Assembly: GCF_037975245.1 (NCBI RefSeq)
Contig: NC_092561.1
Span: 13,453,001 to 13,517,000, forward strand
Direction of reading: 5' to 3'
DNA length: 64,000 nucleotides
Source of the DNA: Apostichopus japonicus
Lineage: Eukaryota > Echinodermata > Holothuroidea > Aspidochirotida > Stichopodidae
A model generated the notes under the pieces. It was not told where the DNA came from and made no database searches. It worked only from the letters and a program-made list of their open reading frames with translations. Made by a program: the position numbers and the translations under genes. Shown here in pieces: positions 24,181 through 35,439 of this stretch. The number at the start of each line of letters is the position of its first letter. The stretch's first letter is position 1.

Positions 24181-25320
24181 CTACTGATCTTTAGTATTAT
24201 TAAGCCACTAACAGAAACAGTAAAGAGTATGTGGCAAAGCTTCACACCAAGCAATATGGTGTGTGCTGCCTTCACACTCTCACTTATTCCAGTTGCATGA
24301 CAATACCTTAGGCCAATTGCCTATCATATACAGTATAGTCTACTGATCTATTAGATATATGCCCCCAGTGTAGACCTTAGGTATTACAAAGTATTATTAA
24401 GCCACTAACAGAAACAGTAAAGAGTATGTGGCAAAGCTTCACACCACGCAATATGGTGTGTGCTGCCTTCACACTCTCACTTATTCCAGTTGCATGACAA
24501 TACCTTAAGCCAATTGCCTATCATATACAGTATAGTCTACTGATCTATTATATATATGCCCCCAGTGTAGACCTTAGGTATTATGAAGTATTATTAAGCC
24601 ACTAACAGAAACAGTAAAGAGTATGTGGCAAAGCTTCACACCAAGCAATATGGTGTGTGCTGCCTTCACACTCTCACTTATTCCAGTTGCATGACAATAC
24701 CTTAGGCCAATTGCCTATCATATACAGTATAGTCTACTGATCTATTAGATATATGCCCCCAGTGTAGACCTTAGGTATTACAAAGTATTATTAAGCCACT
24801 AACAGAAACAGTAAAGAGTATGTGGCAAAGCTTCACACCACGCAATATGGTGTGTGCTGCCTTCACACTCTCACTTATTCCAGTTGCATGACAATACCTT
24901 AAGCCAATTGCCTATCATATACAGTATAGTCTACTGATCTATTATATATATGCCCCCAGTGTAGACCTTAGGTATTATGAAGTATTATTAAGCCACTAAC
25001 AGAAACAGTAAAGAGTATGTGGCAAAGCTTCACACCAAGCAATATGGTGTGTGCTGCCTTCACACTCTCACTTATTCCAGTTGCATGACAATACCTTAGG
25101 CCAATTGCCTATCATATACAGTATAGTCTACTGATCTATTAGATATATGCCCCCAGTGTAGACCTTAGGTATTACAAAGTATTATTAAGCCACTAACAGA
25201 AACAGTAAAGAGTATGTGGCAAAGCTTCACACCAAGCAATATGGTGTGTGCTACATGTACCTTCACACTCTCACTTATTCCAGTTGCCTGACAATACCTT
25301 AGGCAAACCATATTAACTTA
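24179..25320 (+). repeat. 197-bp satellite with a 394-bp higher-order dimer
   Basis: The phrase GTGGCAAAGCTTCACACC begins at 24,231, 24,428, 24,625, 24,822, 25,019 and 25,216, an exact 197-bp period. Copies alternate between type A (CACCAAGC, CCTTAGGCC, TTAGATATA, TTACAAAG) and type B (CACCACGC, CCTTAAGCC, TTATATATA, TTATGAAG) in the order A-B-A-B-A, then a divergent last copy. Within a type the copies look identical by eye, so the array grew by copying a 394-bp dimer. Confidence 0.95.
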
Positions 25321-25904
25321 ACTACTATACATACATAGACCTATCTTGGGATAAACCTACAGACATTAGTATCATTCAATGAGATTCACTGTAGACTAGT
25401 ATTGATAACATACTTGTACTGTAGCTATGGGTTTGTGGGTTTGGGGAGGGTTGGGGCAAATTGACTTGACTTGGAGAATTGCCATACCTTCAGTGTGAAA
25501 AAGGGCAACCACACCTACTTCACAATGATACAGTACTCAGCGATTGACTGCAAAAACGAAAAGCATGTGACCATGTGGTTTGTGCTGCCTCAAAGCTCTC
25601 ACACATAACAGTCTCCTTATGCAAACGACATTTGAATTTTATATTAGACTATTTGTTGGATAGTCCTGCCAATAGTTGTATAATCCAATAACACTAAAGC
25701 AGCCTGTTCTTAGGGTATTTAAACTTAAGAGGAAAGGAAGGTGTTGGTGGTTGACTGCTGGCAAATAAAATGAAAGCCATGATCCTCACACTGCACGAGA
25801 TGGTAGGTACTATCTTCATTGTCTCAATAAAATGGGTCACATAAAAATGAAAATATTAGTTTCCTCGACTCCATAAACCCATCCAAAAGTTTATCCTCAA
25901 TGTT

Positions 25905-26225
25905 GTTTTGTTTTTATATTACATCTGCACCTTGTATTTGAAGGAGTGCCATCACCTGTACTTTTGTCAGGCAGTTTATGCGCTGGTAGTTGAAGCCTTC
26001 CAACCACTTTGTTAGCCTTTCAAGCTCTGGCTACTACCGGGAAATGGAGAACGACAGGACATTCTTCCACATAGTTTTCTGCCATCCATGACAGAACTTT
26101 TCTGTCACAACTCACTTCTTCAGAAGCGGAGCGTCTACTTTGTTTCTTGATTTGCTTAGCTTTGCTCCTTTTTTACTTTCTCCTTCTCTATTCTTCTCAA
26201 GGCCAACAGTTAGTTCTACAAGAAA
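25905..26225 (-). pseudogene. Degenerate copy of the orphan ORF at 28,766-29,164
   Basis: Aligns on the minus strand with the ORF described at 28,766-29,164. The shared pieces include TCTACAAGAAAAACAAGCAA upstream, the basic N-terminal part, CCATCCATGACAGAAC and CACCTGTACTTT. The frame is broken, for example by a stop in the basic region and frame changes in the Ser-rich part. It belongs to the same 3-kb duplication. Confidence 0.6.
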
Positions 26226-27462
26226 AACAAGCAATAAATGAACAGTGTGTAAAGATCATAATCTGTGACTTGGCTTTTAGTTTCAAAGTTTTCTTTTGTA
26301 TGGGCCCAATTCAATTAGGTTGGTAGGGGTGGGGTTGTAATGATTTGCCTGAAGATTTTTGTGGTACTCAACTGTGCCAACTGTGTAGTTCTCAACTGTG
26401 CCATGTGAAAAGTAAAAGTCAATATGGTGTGAACTTGAAACATGACCACTGGGATACTAGCATTTGAGGAGCTTTGGAAAAGGTCTGTTATTTTGACAAA
26501 TCACCAATGTGCTGTCAAGCACAAACTTTGTGGTTGCTTACTTAGTGCAGTAAACCACATTACACAATGGTGTGGACAGGGTGGGAATGTGTGTCAGTAG
26601 AAGGGGTGTGAAAGGCCAGTCATGCTGAGTGCAAGTGAATACTGATTGCTTTCATTTAGCAAATCATAGAGGTCTGGCAACAATATCATAATTTCTTCAA
26701 TGTGCAAAGCACAATAAGCCTATAATTAGCCACTGAATATGATAGTAAAAAGTGTGTGGTAAAACTTTCTTTACACTACATAAGGTGGTACATGCTGTCT
26801 TAGCACTCTCACTTACACAACGACGTACTGTACCGTAATCTCCTAATAAGCCTAAACATTAAATGGATAATGCTCCCTGGGTTAGGCCTGCTGAAATACA
26901 TAATTAATGGTAATCTTAGTCTAGATGATGTACTTGTATATTCAAATGTAACTGAAACATGAGGGAAAGGAGTAAAACGTAGAGGGAGGGGGTGGGGGAA
27001 GTGTCTATACTAGGAACATGGTGCTTTCACAAAATATTACCTCATAATTCAATGAAAGACTTCAATTTCTTACATGAAAACCTTGAACTCTGAAATCAAC
27101 AGTACATGGCTACCTGTACAATATTGTTGCTGGAAATGGGAATTGGCATAATGACATACCTTCAATGTGAAAAAGGCTTACTTTACACTAACCACAATTA
27201 TAATTTTCAACCATTGACTGCAAGAAATCATGTGGCAAAGCTTCACACCAAATTATATGACACTCTCACAAATAACAGTCACTTAATATTGCAAATTACA
27301 TTTAAATGTCCTAGACTACACTTTAATTAGGCCTGTTGATATTGTACATTTCAATGAACCTACTGTATTACAGCATACAACTGTAATGGGTTGAGGGGTA
27401 ATTACTTCACTGTACATGATAGTGATTTTGTCAAATATACCTGTAGTAACATTCTCACTACT

Positions 27463-28480
27463 AAGTGAAACCTATAAAGTACATTTATATATCAACATTG
27501 AGTAATGAATGTGTTCCTCATATAGTCTACTGATCAATTGGCTATAGGCCACTAGTGAAGTCTTAAGTAAGTATTTTATAAAATAAGATTCAGCCACTAA
27601 CAGCATTAGTAAAGAGTATGTGGCAAAGCTTCACACCACACAATATGGTGTGTGCTGCCTTCACACCCTCACTATTACCAGTTAAATGACATTTCCTTAG
27701 GCCAACTACATTTTATGAACTACTGTACATAGGCCTTTCTTTGGATAAACCTACTGATATTTGTACCATTCAATGAACATACTGAACAATGTCCTATAAC
27801 TGAACTAGGTTAAGGGCGGGGGGGGGGGAGGGGGATGGGAGGTAGTGATGGGTGGTTGATTACTTAACTGTACATATTAGTTATTTCTGGAAATATTGTA
27901 ACACTCTTACTACTAAGTGAAACCTATAAAGTACATTTATATATCAATATTGAGTAATGAATGTGTTCCTCATATAGTCTACTGATCAATTGGCTATAGG
28001 CCACTAGTGAAGTCTTAAGTAAGTATTATAAAATTAGATTCAGCCACTAACAGCATTAGTAAAGAGTATGTGGCAAAGCTTCACACCACACAATATGGTG
28101 TGTGCTGCCTTCACACCCTCACTATTACCAGTTAAATGACATTTCCTTAGGCCAACTACACTATATGAACTACTGTACATAGGCCTTTCTTTGGATAAAC
28201 CTACTGATATTTGTACCATTCAATGAACATACTGAACAATGTCCTATAACTGAACTAGGTTAAGGGTGGGGGGGGGGTGGGAGGTTGTGATGGGTGGTTG
28301 ATTGCTTAACTGTACATATTAGGGATATTTCTGGAAATATTGTAACACTCTTACTACTAAGTGAAACCTATAAAGTACATTTATATATATTATAAAATAA
28401 GATTCAGCCACTAACAGCAATATTAAACAGAATGTGGCAAAGCTTCACACCACACAATATGGTGTGTGCTGTCTTCAAAC
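27463..28480 (+). repeat. ~450-bp tandem duplication related to the 197-bp satellite
   Basis: The block AAGTGAAACCTATAAAGTAC ... CAATTGGCTATAGGCCACTA ... GGCAAAGCTTCACACCACAC ... GAACTAGGTTAAGGG occurs at about 27,466 and 27,916, with a truncated third copy from 28,362. Each copy contains the satellite core GCAAAGCTTCACACC and ends in a poly-G tract. Looser relatives of the core occur at 26.75 and 27.23 kb, so the region 24.2-28.5 kb is one expanded repeat family. Confidence 0.85.
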
Positions 28481-28765
28481 CTTCACTTATTCCAGTCACC
28501 TTAGGCAAACCATGTTAGGTTTTTAAAAGATACTTTTTTGGGATAGGCCTGCTGACACTTGCATTATCCAATGACCCTACATTAACCTATTCTTAGGGTT
28601 ATAACTTAAGAGGGAAGGGGGATTTTGGTGGTGGACTGCTGACATATATGTGACCAAATGAAATGAAAGCCAATTATCCTGACACCACACAAGATGGTAT
28701 GTGCTGTCTTAATAAAATGGGTCATATGCAAATGAACATAATCATAAGGAATCAAGAATTTAAAA

Positions 28766-29164
28766 TTAGTGGTTTTCATAAAATGCCACCAATTGGTGAG
28801 CTTTCCTCCACTTCATAAACCCATCCATAAGTTTATCCTCCTTAATATTTTGTTTTTTAATATTACAAATACACTTTGTGTTGGAAGATGTGTCATCACC
28901 TGTACTTTCACTAGGCACTGTTTCTGTGCTGGCAGTTGTATCCTGCCCATCACTTTGTTGGCTTTCCGAGCACTGGCTACTACTGGGAAATGAAGGAAAT
29001 GGAGAAGAAGGACATTGATCATCCAAGTTGGTCTTTGCCATCCATGACAGAACCTTTCTGTCGCAGCCTACTTCTTCAGAAGCAAAGGGTCTACTTTTAA
29101 TTTTCTTCAATCGCCTTGTTTTGCTCCTTCTTTTCACTTTCTCCTTCCCTCTTTTTCGGGCCAT
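28766..29164 (-). CDS. Orphan basic/Ser-rich ORF, 132 aa
   Basis: Not recognised. The ORF starts MARKRGKEKVKRRSKTRR, a strongly basic N-terminus that would act as a nuclear-localisation-type signal. It is followed by SEEVGCDRKVLSWMAKTNLD, then a Ser/Thr/Gln-rich acidic stretch (about residues 52-96), then CICNIKKQNIKEDKLMDGFM and a stop. No known domain is visible. A degenerate paralogue lies 3 kb away (25,905-26,225), in a repeat-built region, so it may be a repeat-borne ORF, an exon of a larger minus-strand gene, or noncoding. Composition is more protein-like than neighbouring ORFs. Confidence 0.4.
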   Translation of the reverse strand: MARKRGKEKVKRRSKTRRLKKIKSRPFASEEVGCDRKVLSWMAKTNLDDQCPSSPFPSFPSSSQCSESQQSDGQDTTASTETVPSESTGDDTSSNTKCICNIKKQNIKEDKLMDGFMKWRKAHQLVAFYENH

Positions 29165-30159
29165 TGCAGTTCTACAAGAAAAACAAGCAATAAATGAACT
29201 GAGGGCTTAGATAATAGTTTGTGACTTAACATTTGCATTCAAAGTTGTCTGTTATTATATGAGCCAATTCATTTTGGTTGGTAGAGGTGGGGGGGGGGGG
29301 GGTAAATGATTTTCCTATTGTGGTCACCTGGGCCATGTGCATGCATCAAAACTGTATTGGCCCCAAACATGCCACATATTCAAATATGGTCAACTTTGGC
29401 CAATTTACCTCACTGAGGCATTTAGTCACCATGAGTGTTCATTGAGAATGTCTGAGAAGAATTTGTTAAGTATTGTAAAGACCTCGAGATAAGTTTAAGT
29501 GACTGATACAGCAATTTATTGAGTTATAGAAAAAAACCACTGTAATTTATTTGTTATTCCTTTTTTGTGGGGTTATTACTACCCAATGTGCTTGGGAGAC
29601 AATGCTACAATTAATGGAAATAAGTGTATTTATAAATGTATAAGATGTGCAGGGCGAGTGATTAGTGAGGTACAGGAGGGACTGTGTGTACCTTTGGACT
29701 GACAGTAGTCCCCATCCATGTCCAGATTATGTGGCAAGTAATTCAATGCAGTAGTAGGCCCAGTCAGCCTTCTATGACCTAAACCTGCTATCATTTTATC
29801 TTTCATTCTCTGGCTATTAAAACTCATAATATTAAATTGCTTTTTCTGTACAGCCTGCTGCAATTGTGGTGTTGTGTTTTCTTCCATGTTATGTTTTATC
29901 AAGTTCTTTTTAAAGTAGTGTTTGAAAAATTCTACTAATTTTTTGTTGTTTGTGTAGGCCTACTTATTTGTAACTGCCCTGTGTAATTTACTTAAGAATC
30001 ATGATACATTGTCTTTGTTGCAGGTGGACAATTTCTATATTCTTGTGAACGAAGTCAATTTATCTCCTATGCCTAGCCTTGGCTGATTACATGCCACAAT
30101 TTGGTACAAGGATGGTGTTTTGATTTCTTGTTTCAGACACCACTGCAAAGGCACCCAAT

Positions 30160-30420
30160 TTCAAGCGAATAGCGGCTTTGCTTAGGCTCTGTCTTGTTTA
30201 TAGCCTAGGTAGACTAGGTCTTGTTCTAGCCTAGTACTACTATTACTAGTTAGACTTAAGTACACTAGGCTAGGCCTGGTACTAGTAGTATAGCAGTAAT
30301 TAGTAAGTAGTACTAGTACTACTACTATTACTAGGCCTAATACTAGTTAGACTTAAGTACACTAGGCTAGTACTAGTAGTAGTATTAGTAAGTAGCCTAG
30401 TACTACTATTTCTAAGCCAA
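30160..30420. repeat. CTAGTACTAG-rich tandem repeat
   Basis: Two copies of about 94 bp sharing GTTAGACTTAAGTACACTAG (about 30,250 and 30,344), each flanked by runs of TAGTACTA/CTACTATTA. The block is rich in short palindromes and can fold on itself. No coding sense. Confidence 0.75.
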
Positions 30421-31465
30421 CTATACATTTAAATTAAAGAACAAGTTAAGCATATACTTTAGTACTTACTTCAAAAGGTTCATCGAAAGTACATCAAAGG
30501 CTTCCAGAAGATAACTTAGATGTGTAGGTTATCATCTTAGACTCGTACGTATTGTCAAAACCCTTACATAACCGACAACGTACATGTAATAGGCCCACCT
30601 TTATACTATAGAAACTCTCAAACTAGTCTAGCGTGAGGCTAAGATTACCTAGCATTGTACTAGCTTAGGCCTAACACTAGTTATATTACGGCTATGCTTA
30701 GCCTAAGTTCGGCAAACCTGAAACGAAACAAACATTGGAGGGATGTGAAACAGGCCTATGTTTCATAGCCTAGTACTCACCTCTTCAACCAAATCAGTCT
30801 CTTCTGTAGCCTAATTCTACTTGAACAATAAGCCGAGACAAAAAAATAAGGGAATTTATATACAATTTGAACTCGCTACAGAACGAAGTCTTCAGACCTG
30901 TACATTTTTTTTACAGCGCTGTAGTGTGTAGATTCACGATCACTTTCACCGGGTTTTCGCAAGTAGCGCCTGAACTGAAATGCGCGGGCTTTTCTCCTGG
31001 GGAGGATGTACGCTCAGGGATCGGCACGATTTGAAAGTTCAGATCGGAATTAAACTTCTCAAACTTGTCTATTTCGATGAATATTGCAACAAATTGGAAA
31101 ATTCAACCACTAAATTGGGTATAAATAATCCAGCTAAGACTTTTATTACAGTAAAACAATCATCAAACGTAAAAATTACATCTTATTTGGCTGCATGGCT
31201 AAGGGAAACCAGGCTACTTGAAAGGAAAATAGTTACGTAATATACAAGCTTATATTCCAAACTAATAACCTTGAATGGTACAGAAACTGCCAGTGTCCAA
31301 AAGTGAACGTCCGTGCTACTAAAGGGCGGATTCTCACATGTCGTTTCTAATACTTAAAAGTTTCTAATGAAAGCAAGAGACCATATGAGAGGGCGGCAAA
31401 AGCAAACTGCCGTCATCGGGGATCGAACCCAGGAGCCAAAATACGTCTCACTCTTCAGATGGAGA

Positions 31466-32890
31466 CAAGGGCGGCGGAAGCACTTTTAATCTGGGGGGGG
31501 GGGGGGGCACCGACGTCGAAGGGCACTTTGCAGAAATTTGATTGGACTGATGCAGCCTGATATTTAGTACCCTTTATATTGTATTATCTTATTTGCGTAT
31601 ACACATCACTCCATCAACGCCCCCCCCCCCCCTACCCTCTAGGAAAAAATGAATACTAGCACTGCAATATCCAATGTGCAAATTGGGAAACAAGGAACAA
31701 GTTTTCTTTCGAGACAAAATGAGGTGAAATCATTATAAAGTCCATGCACACGAGATCGATACATGCATGAATGCTAATGAAATATGTCAAATACGAAAGG
31801 ATGGGGTAGGTTATGGGATATTAAAACTATACTAATTATTCATAGTATAGGCTATAAATAGCTTCTGCTTATTAAAAAGTCACAATGTAATATAGCAATG
31901 CATTTTCGGAAATGCAATATAATTTTTTTTTAAATTGAATATGCATAATGTCACTCACCAGAGTGTTAGAAGCAGTTGCGAAGCTATATGGGTATTGATC
32001 AGGGGGTCGAGAATGGTCTGCAGGGGCGCTTTCGACACTATCTAAGCGGAGCGCCACCACATGTTGGCGCGGAGCGTGCAGACATTTTTTGAGTAAAGAT
32101 ACTCCCTAGATCGCCGGAAATGACCCTTTCCGGGCCTTGCTAATTTGCAGATAAACGAAGAATAAATAGGTGTCATCGCCATTTTGTCAGAAAATTACAC
32201 CACAAAACGTGACAATGTCAATAGGTAGATGCGAGCGCAATAAAAAAGTCAATCATAGCGAATAAGTAAAAGTGGTAAAAAGCTGAAAAGAGCACAGGCA
32301 GTCCATTTGAGTCCGTCAGGGTGGGGCATCCGCACCCCTGATATATGGACGCTCCGCCACTGGTTACAAGCCTTGTGGTAGTAAACATTTAAAACTTCCC
32401 GAATTATTTCATTCGACGTGGGTTTCGCTTTGTACTCTTTAGCGATGTCCCGTATAACTAATCCGTCCGTTCTTCCTTATGGACATCAAGCATTAGCATA
32501 TTATTATACCGTTTTTCACCAATTGTGCTCAGCAAGTTTGTCTTTGTCCGGCGTTGTACGGAGAAGGATCTCTCTCCGGAGGCTGCGCTCATTGGTGCCA
32601 GTAGGTATATGTGTATTAGGCAGAGAACATTCGGAAATGCCAGGAGAATGTCATTGTGGTCAGACAAAAGAGATAATAACAATTTTTTTCCATTGGAAAT
32701 AGCTTTGAGTTTGACCCACAGAAATTCATTAATAGTTCTAAATTAGGATTAGATCTCTTACTGAAATATCGCTGACATAATAAGGTGATCAAGAGTACAA
32801 TTTTTATGTAGATAAAGGGCACATTTTTTAACCTGAGGAAAAGTGGGGGGCACGTTCCACCTGTGCCCCCCCCCGGTTCCGCCGCCCTTG
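31466..32890 (-). mobile_element. hAT-superfamily element, 1,425 bp, with transposase C-terminal remnant
   Basis: The ends CAAGGGCGGCGGAAG and GTTCCGCCGCCCTTG are inverted repeats (one mismatch over 15). Flanks GATGGAGA (31,458-31,465) and GGTAGAGA (32,891-32,898) are an 8-bp target duplication with two changes; the empty site in the intact SINE reads GGTAGAGA. On the minus strand, about 32,600-32,470 reads IYLLAPMSAASGERSFSVQR then RTKTNLLSTIGEKRYNNMLM, the C-terminal dimerisation region of hAT transposases. The catalytic part is missing, so the copy is non-autonomous. It carries a MITE inserted at 31,973-32,362. Confidence 0.92.
31973..32362. mobile_element. hAT MITE nested in the hAT element
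   Basis: Ends CAGTTGCGAAGC and GCTCCGCCACTG are inverted repeats (10 of 12). Flanks GTTAGAAG (31,965-31,972) and GTTACAAG (32,363-32,370) match at 7 of 8. The interior (CTTTCGACACTATCTAAGCG, CCACCACATGTTGGCGCG, AAATGACCCTTTCC) is shared with the copy at 39,719-40,054 and, more distantly, 52,301-52,593. Confidence 0.9.
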
Positions 32891-33184
32891 GGTAGAGAGC
32901 ACTAACCACTGCGCCACGGCAACTGTTGATATATAAATATAATGCTCATTTCTAATATTAAAAGTTCCTATTGAAAGCAAGAGACGGTTTTAGAGAGCGG
33001 CAAAAGCAAACTGCCGTCACCAGGGATCAAACCCAGGAGCCAAAATATGTCTCGCTCTTCAGGCAGAGAGCACAACCGCTGTACCAGGGCAGCTGTTGAT
33101 ATATAATGCTCGTTTCTAATACTTTAAGTTCCTAATGAAAAACAAGCGACCTTATCAGAGGGCGGCAAAAGCAAACTGTCCCAT

Positions 33185-33560
33185 ATTGAGTAAAATAACC
33201 TATTGAAATTGGTGGTCAAAGGTCATTCGCGGTCAATATTTTAGTCAAACACGATAATTCAAGACTTACATCTTGAACTTTTAAACATAGTATGTAGATG
33301 CAGCTTGGCGAGTGCTAGAACCCTATTGATCTTGGTATAGGTCAAATGAGGTCAACAGGTGTCAGAGTCTGAAAACCTTTTGAAACATGATAACCCCAAA
33401 CTTAAAGCTACAATTAACCTGTGAATACTCCATTGCTATGATTTTCTTTTGGTGAACATAGTTTGGTCAAATTCAGTTCAGATTTATGAAGGGACCCTAT
33501 AGTCTCAGTAAAACATACAGTCATCCAGGAAATGAAATCTGCTTCAATCTGTTGATAATA
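33185..33560 (+). repeat. Dispersed AGGTCA repeat
   Basis: Contains TGGTCAAAGGTCA (33,213-33,225), GGTCAATATT and GGTCAAATGAGGTCAACAGG. Same family as the 7.8-8.6 kb tandem copies. Confidence 0.55.
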
Positions 33561-34505
33561 TTTAACACACTCACTTTAACCCACGCAGTATGCCCTTAAA
33601 TGTTTTCACCCACTGAGCTTCAATGGGTCAACAAATTGGCTTAAGGGGCCAACATGTTATCTCAAATAGACGCAAACTTGGCTATTTTCTCTACGATTTA
33701 TACTAGATGACTATTGCATTGGCTAAGTTCAAGTGTATTAACACTGTCACGTGGAGCTCTCGTTCATTCATCACAATTATTAAAGGTGGCAGAGCTGATT
33801 TTATTACTACATCTATGTGTCTATATTTCACATAGGAAGCCTGGTCTTTCTGGATATTATATTGATGTCAACAAGGGAGTGCTACAAATAAGATTTGAAA
33901 ATCTTTTCTGGTCGTCACTTAATTCTTGGATAAATTTAACTCACTTTGTCTACATTGGTCAGAGAGTTATTTGAAATTGTATGGCAAGGAATCACAAAGC
34001 CAACTGGTTTTCTGGTTTACGCTTTGCAATGTGTGTTAGTCGTATGTGATGTTCCTTCTACGCTTCCATACCTACAACCTAATGTACAATTGTCAACATA
34101 AAAGCCAATACGCCTACCTGCTCCGCAAGCGTCCGATTAACGTTTGGGGTGGGCCTACAGTTAGTGCTTAGGTCATGATGTTGGGTGATTATATACTAAA
34201 CAATAGTATCAAAAGAAGATTGTTTAGACCGTCGAGACTGAAATGATTAAGCCAATAAGCTTTCTGGCCTGTCAAGGCATATGCTAAATCATAAACGAGT
34301 GTCATATGAGTAATATCAGGTTTATGTGCCAGGGCTAGCGTGCATGAGTTTGAAAGGGTACCACCAAAGACCGACTTCAATTGTACTGCCCCAGGAAGGT
34401 TGAGATGGCGCTTTATGAGTCATCCTAGGCTTCGATAGTGGCATCTCCCCTTCCCCATGACAAGAGCAGCGTCTGGAGCGCACAGACTCCTTAGAAACCG
34501 CCCTG
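33560..34505. other. Intergenic, no gene recognised
   Basis: Short ORFs at 33,714-33,974 (+) and 34,189-34,380 (-) have no recognisable features. Confidence 0.35.
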
Positions 34506-34506
34506 G

Positions 34507-35080
<574 letters not shown>

Positions 35081-35439
35081 ACGACGATGATGAGACTGTT
35101 ACAGGTACAAGACAGAGCTGTGAACGTTATCAGTTTTCAAGATTGATAATATGTCAGCAAAATATAACAAAAGTAACGTGCACGTGACACACACACCCTC
35201 ACCCCCCCCCCCACCCCAAACACGCGCGAGCCCTCACGCACTCCCGCGCAAGTATTCACTCATATGAGAACTGAATAGCAGGAAAAAGAAAAGTTGCAGT
35301 TATTGGCCGATGTGGCCCATCTTTTATTTGACCAAAGACGTATACAGTCAATTCCCATCACCTCTTGAATTAATCTAATTTTAGTTAATCGTCTATACTG
35401 AGTCCCGCCGTACTGGAGTCAGTTCGTCATTTTTTTTTC

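Larger units (their letters stand above)
31380..33180 (-). mobile_element. tRNA-SINE copies, one split by a hAT element
   Basis: The minus-strand SINE with B box GGGTTCGATCCCCG (31,410-31,440) and A box GGCGCAGTGGTTAGTGC (about 32,900-32,925) is one copy interrupted by the hAT element at 31,466-32,890. A second copy follows at 33,000-33,110, and a third partial head begins near 33,120. The uninterrupted copies at 20.9 and 33.06 kb show CTCTTCAGGTAGAGAGCAC or a close variant across the insertion point. Confidence 0.85.

Noticed and set aside
24179-25320. Possible CRISPR-like array because of the strict period
   Set aside because: Eukaryotic DNA, 197-bp contiguous satellite, no short repeats separated by unique spacers.
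29630-29902. 90-aa minus-strand ORF upstream of the orphan ORF
   Set aside because: Might be another exon of the same unknown gene, but no splice junction or conserved segment could be shown.
30980-31240. 86-aa ORF MRGLFSWGGCTLRDRHDLKV
   Set aside because: No recognisable domain, start context or splice support; could not be supported as a gene.
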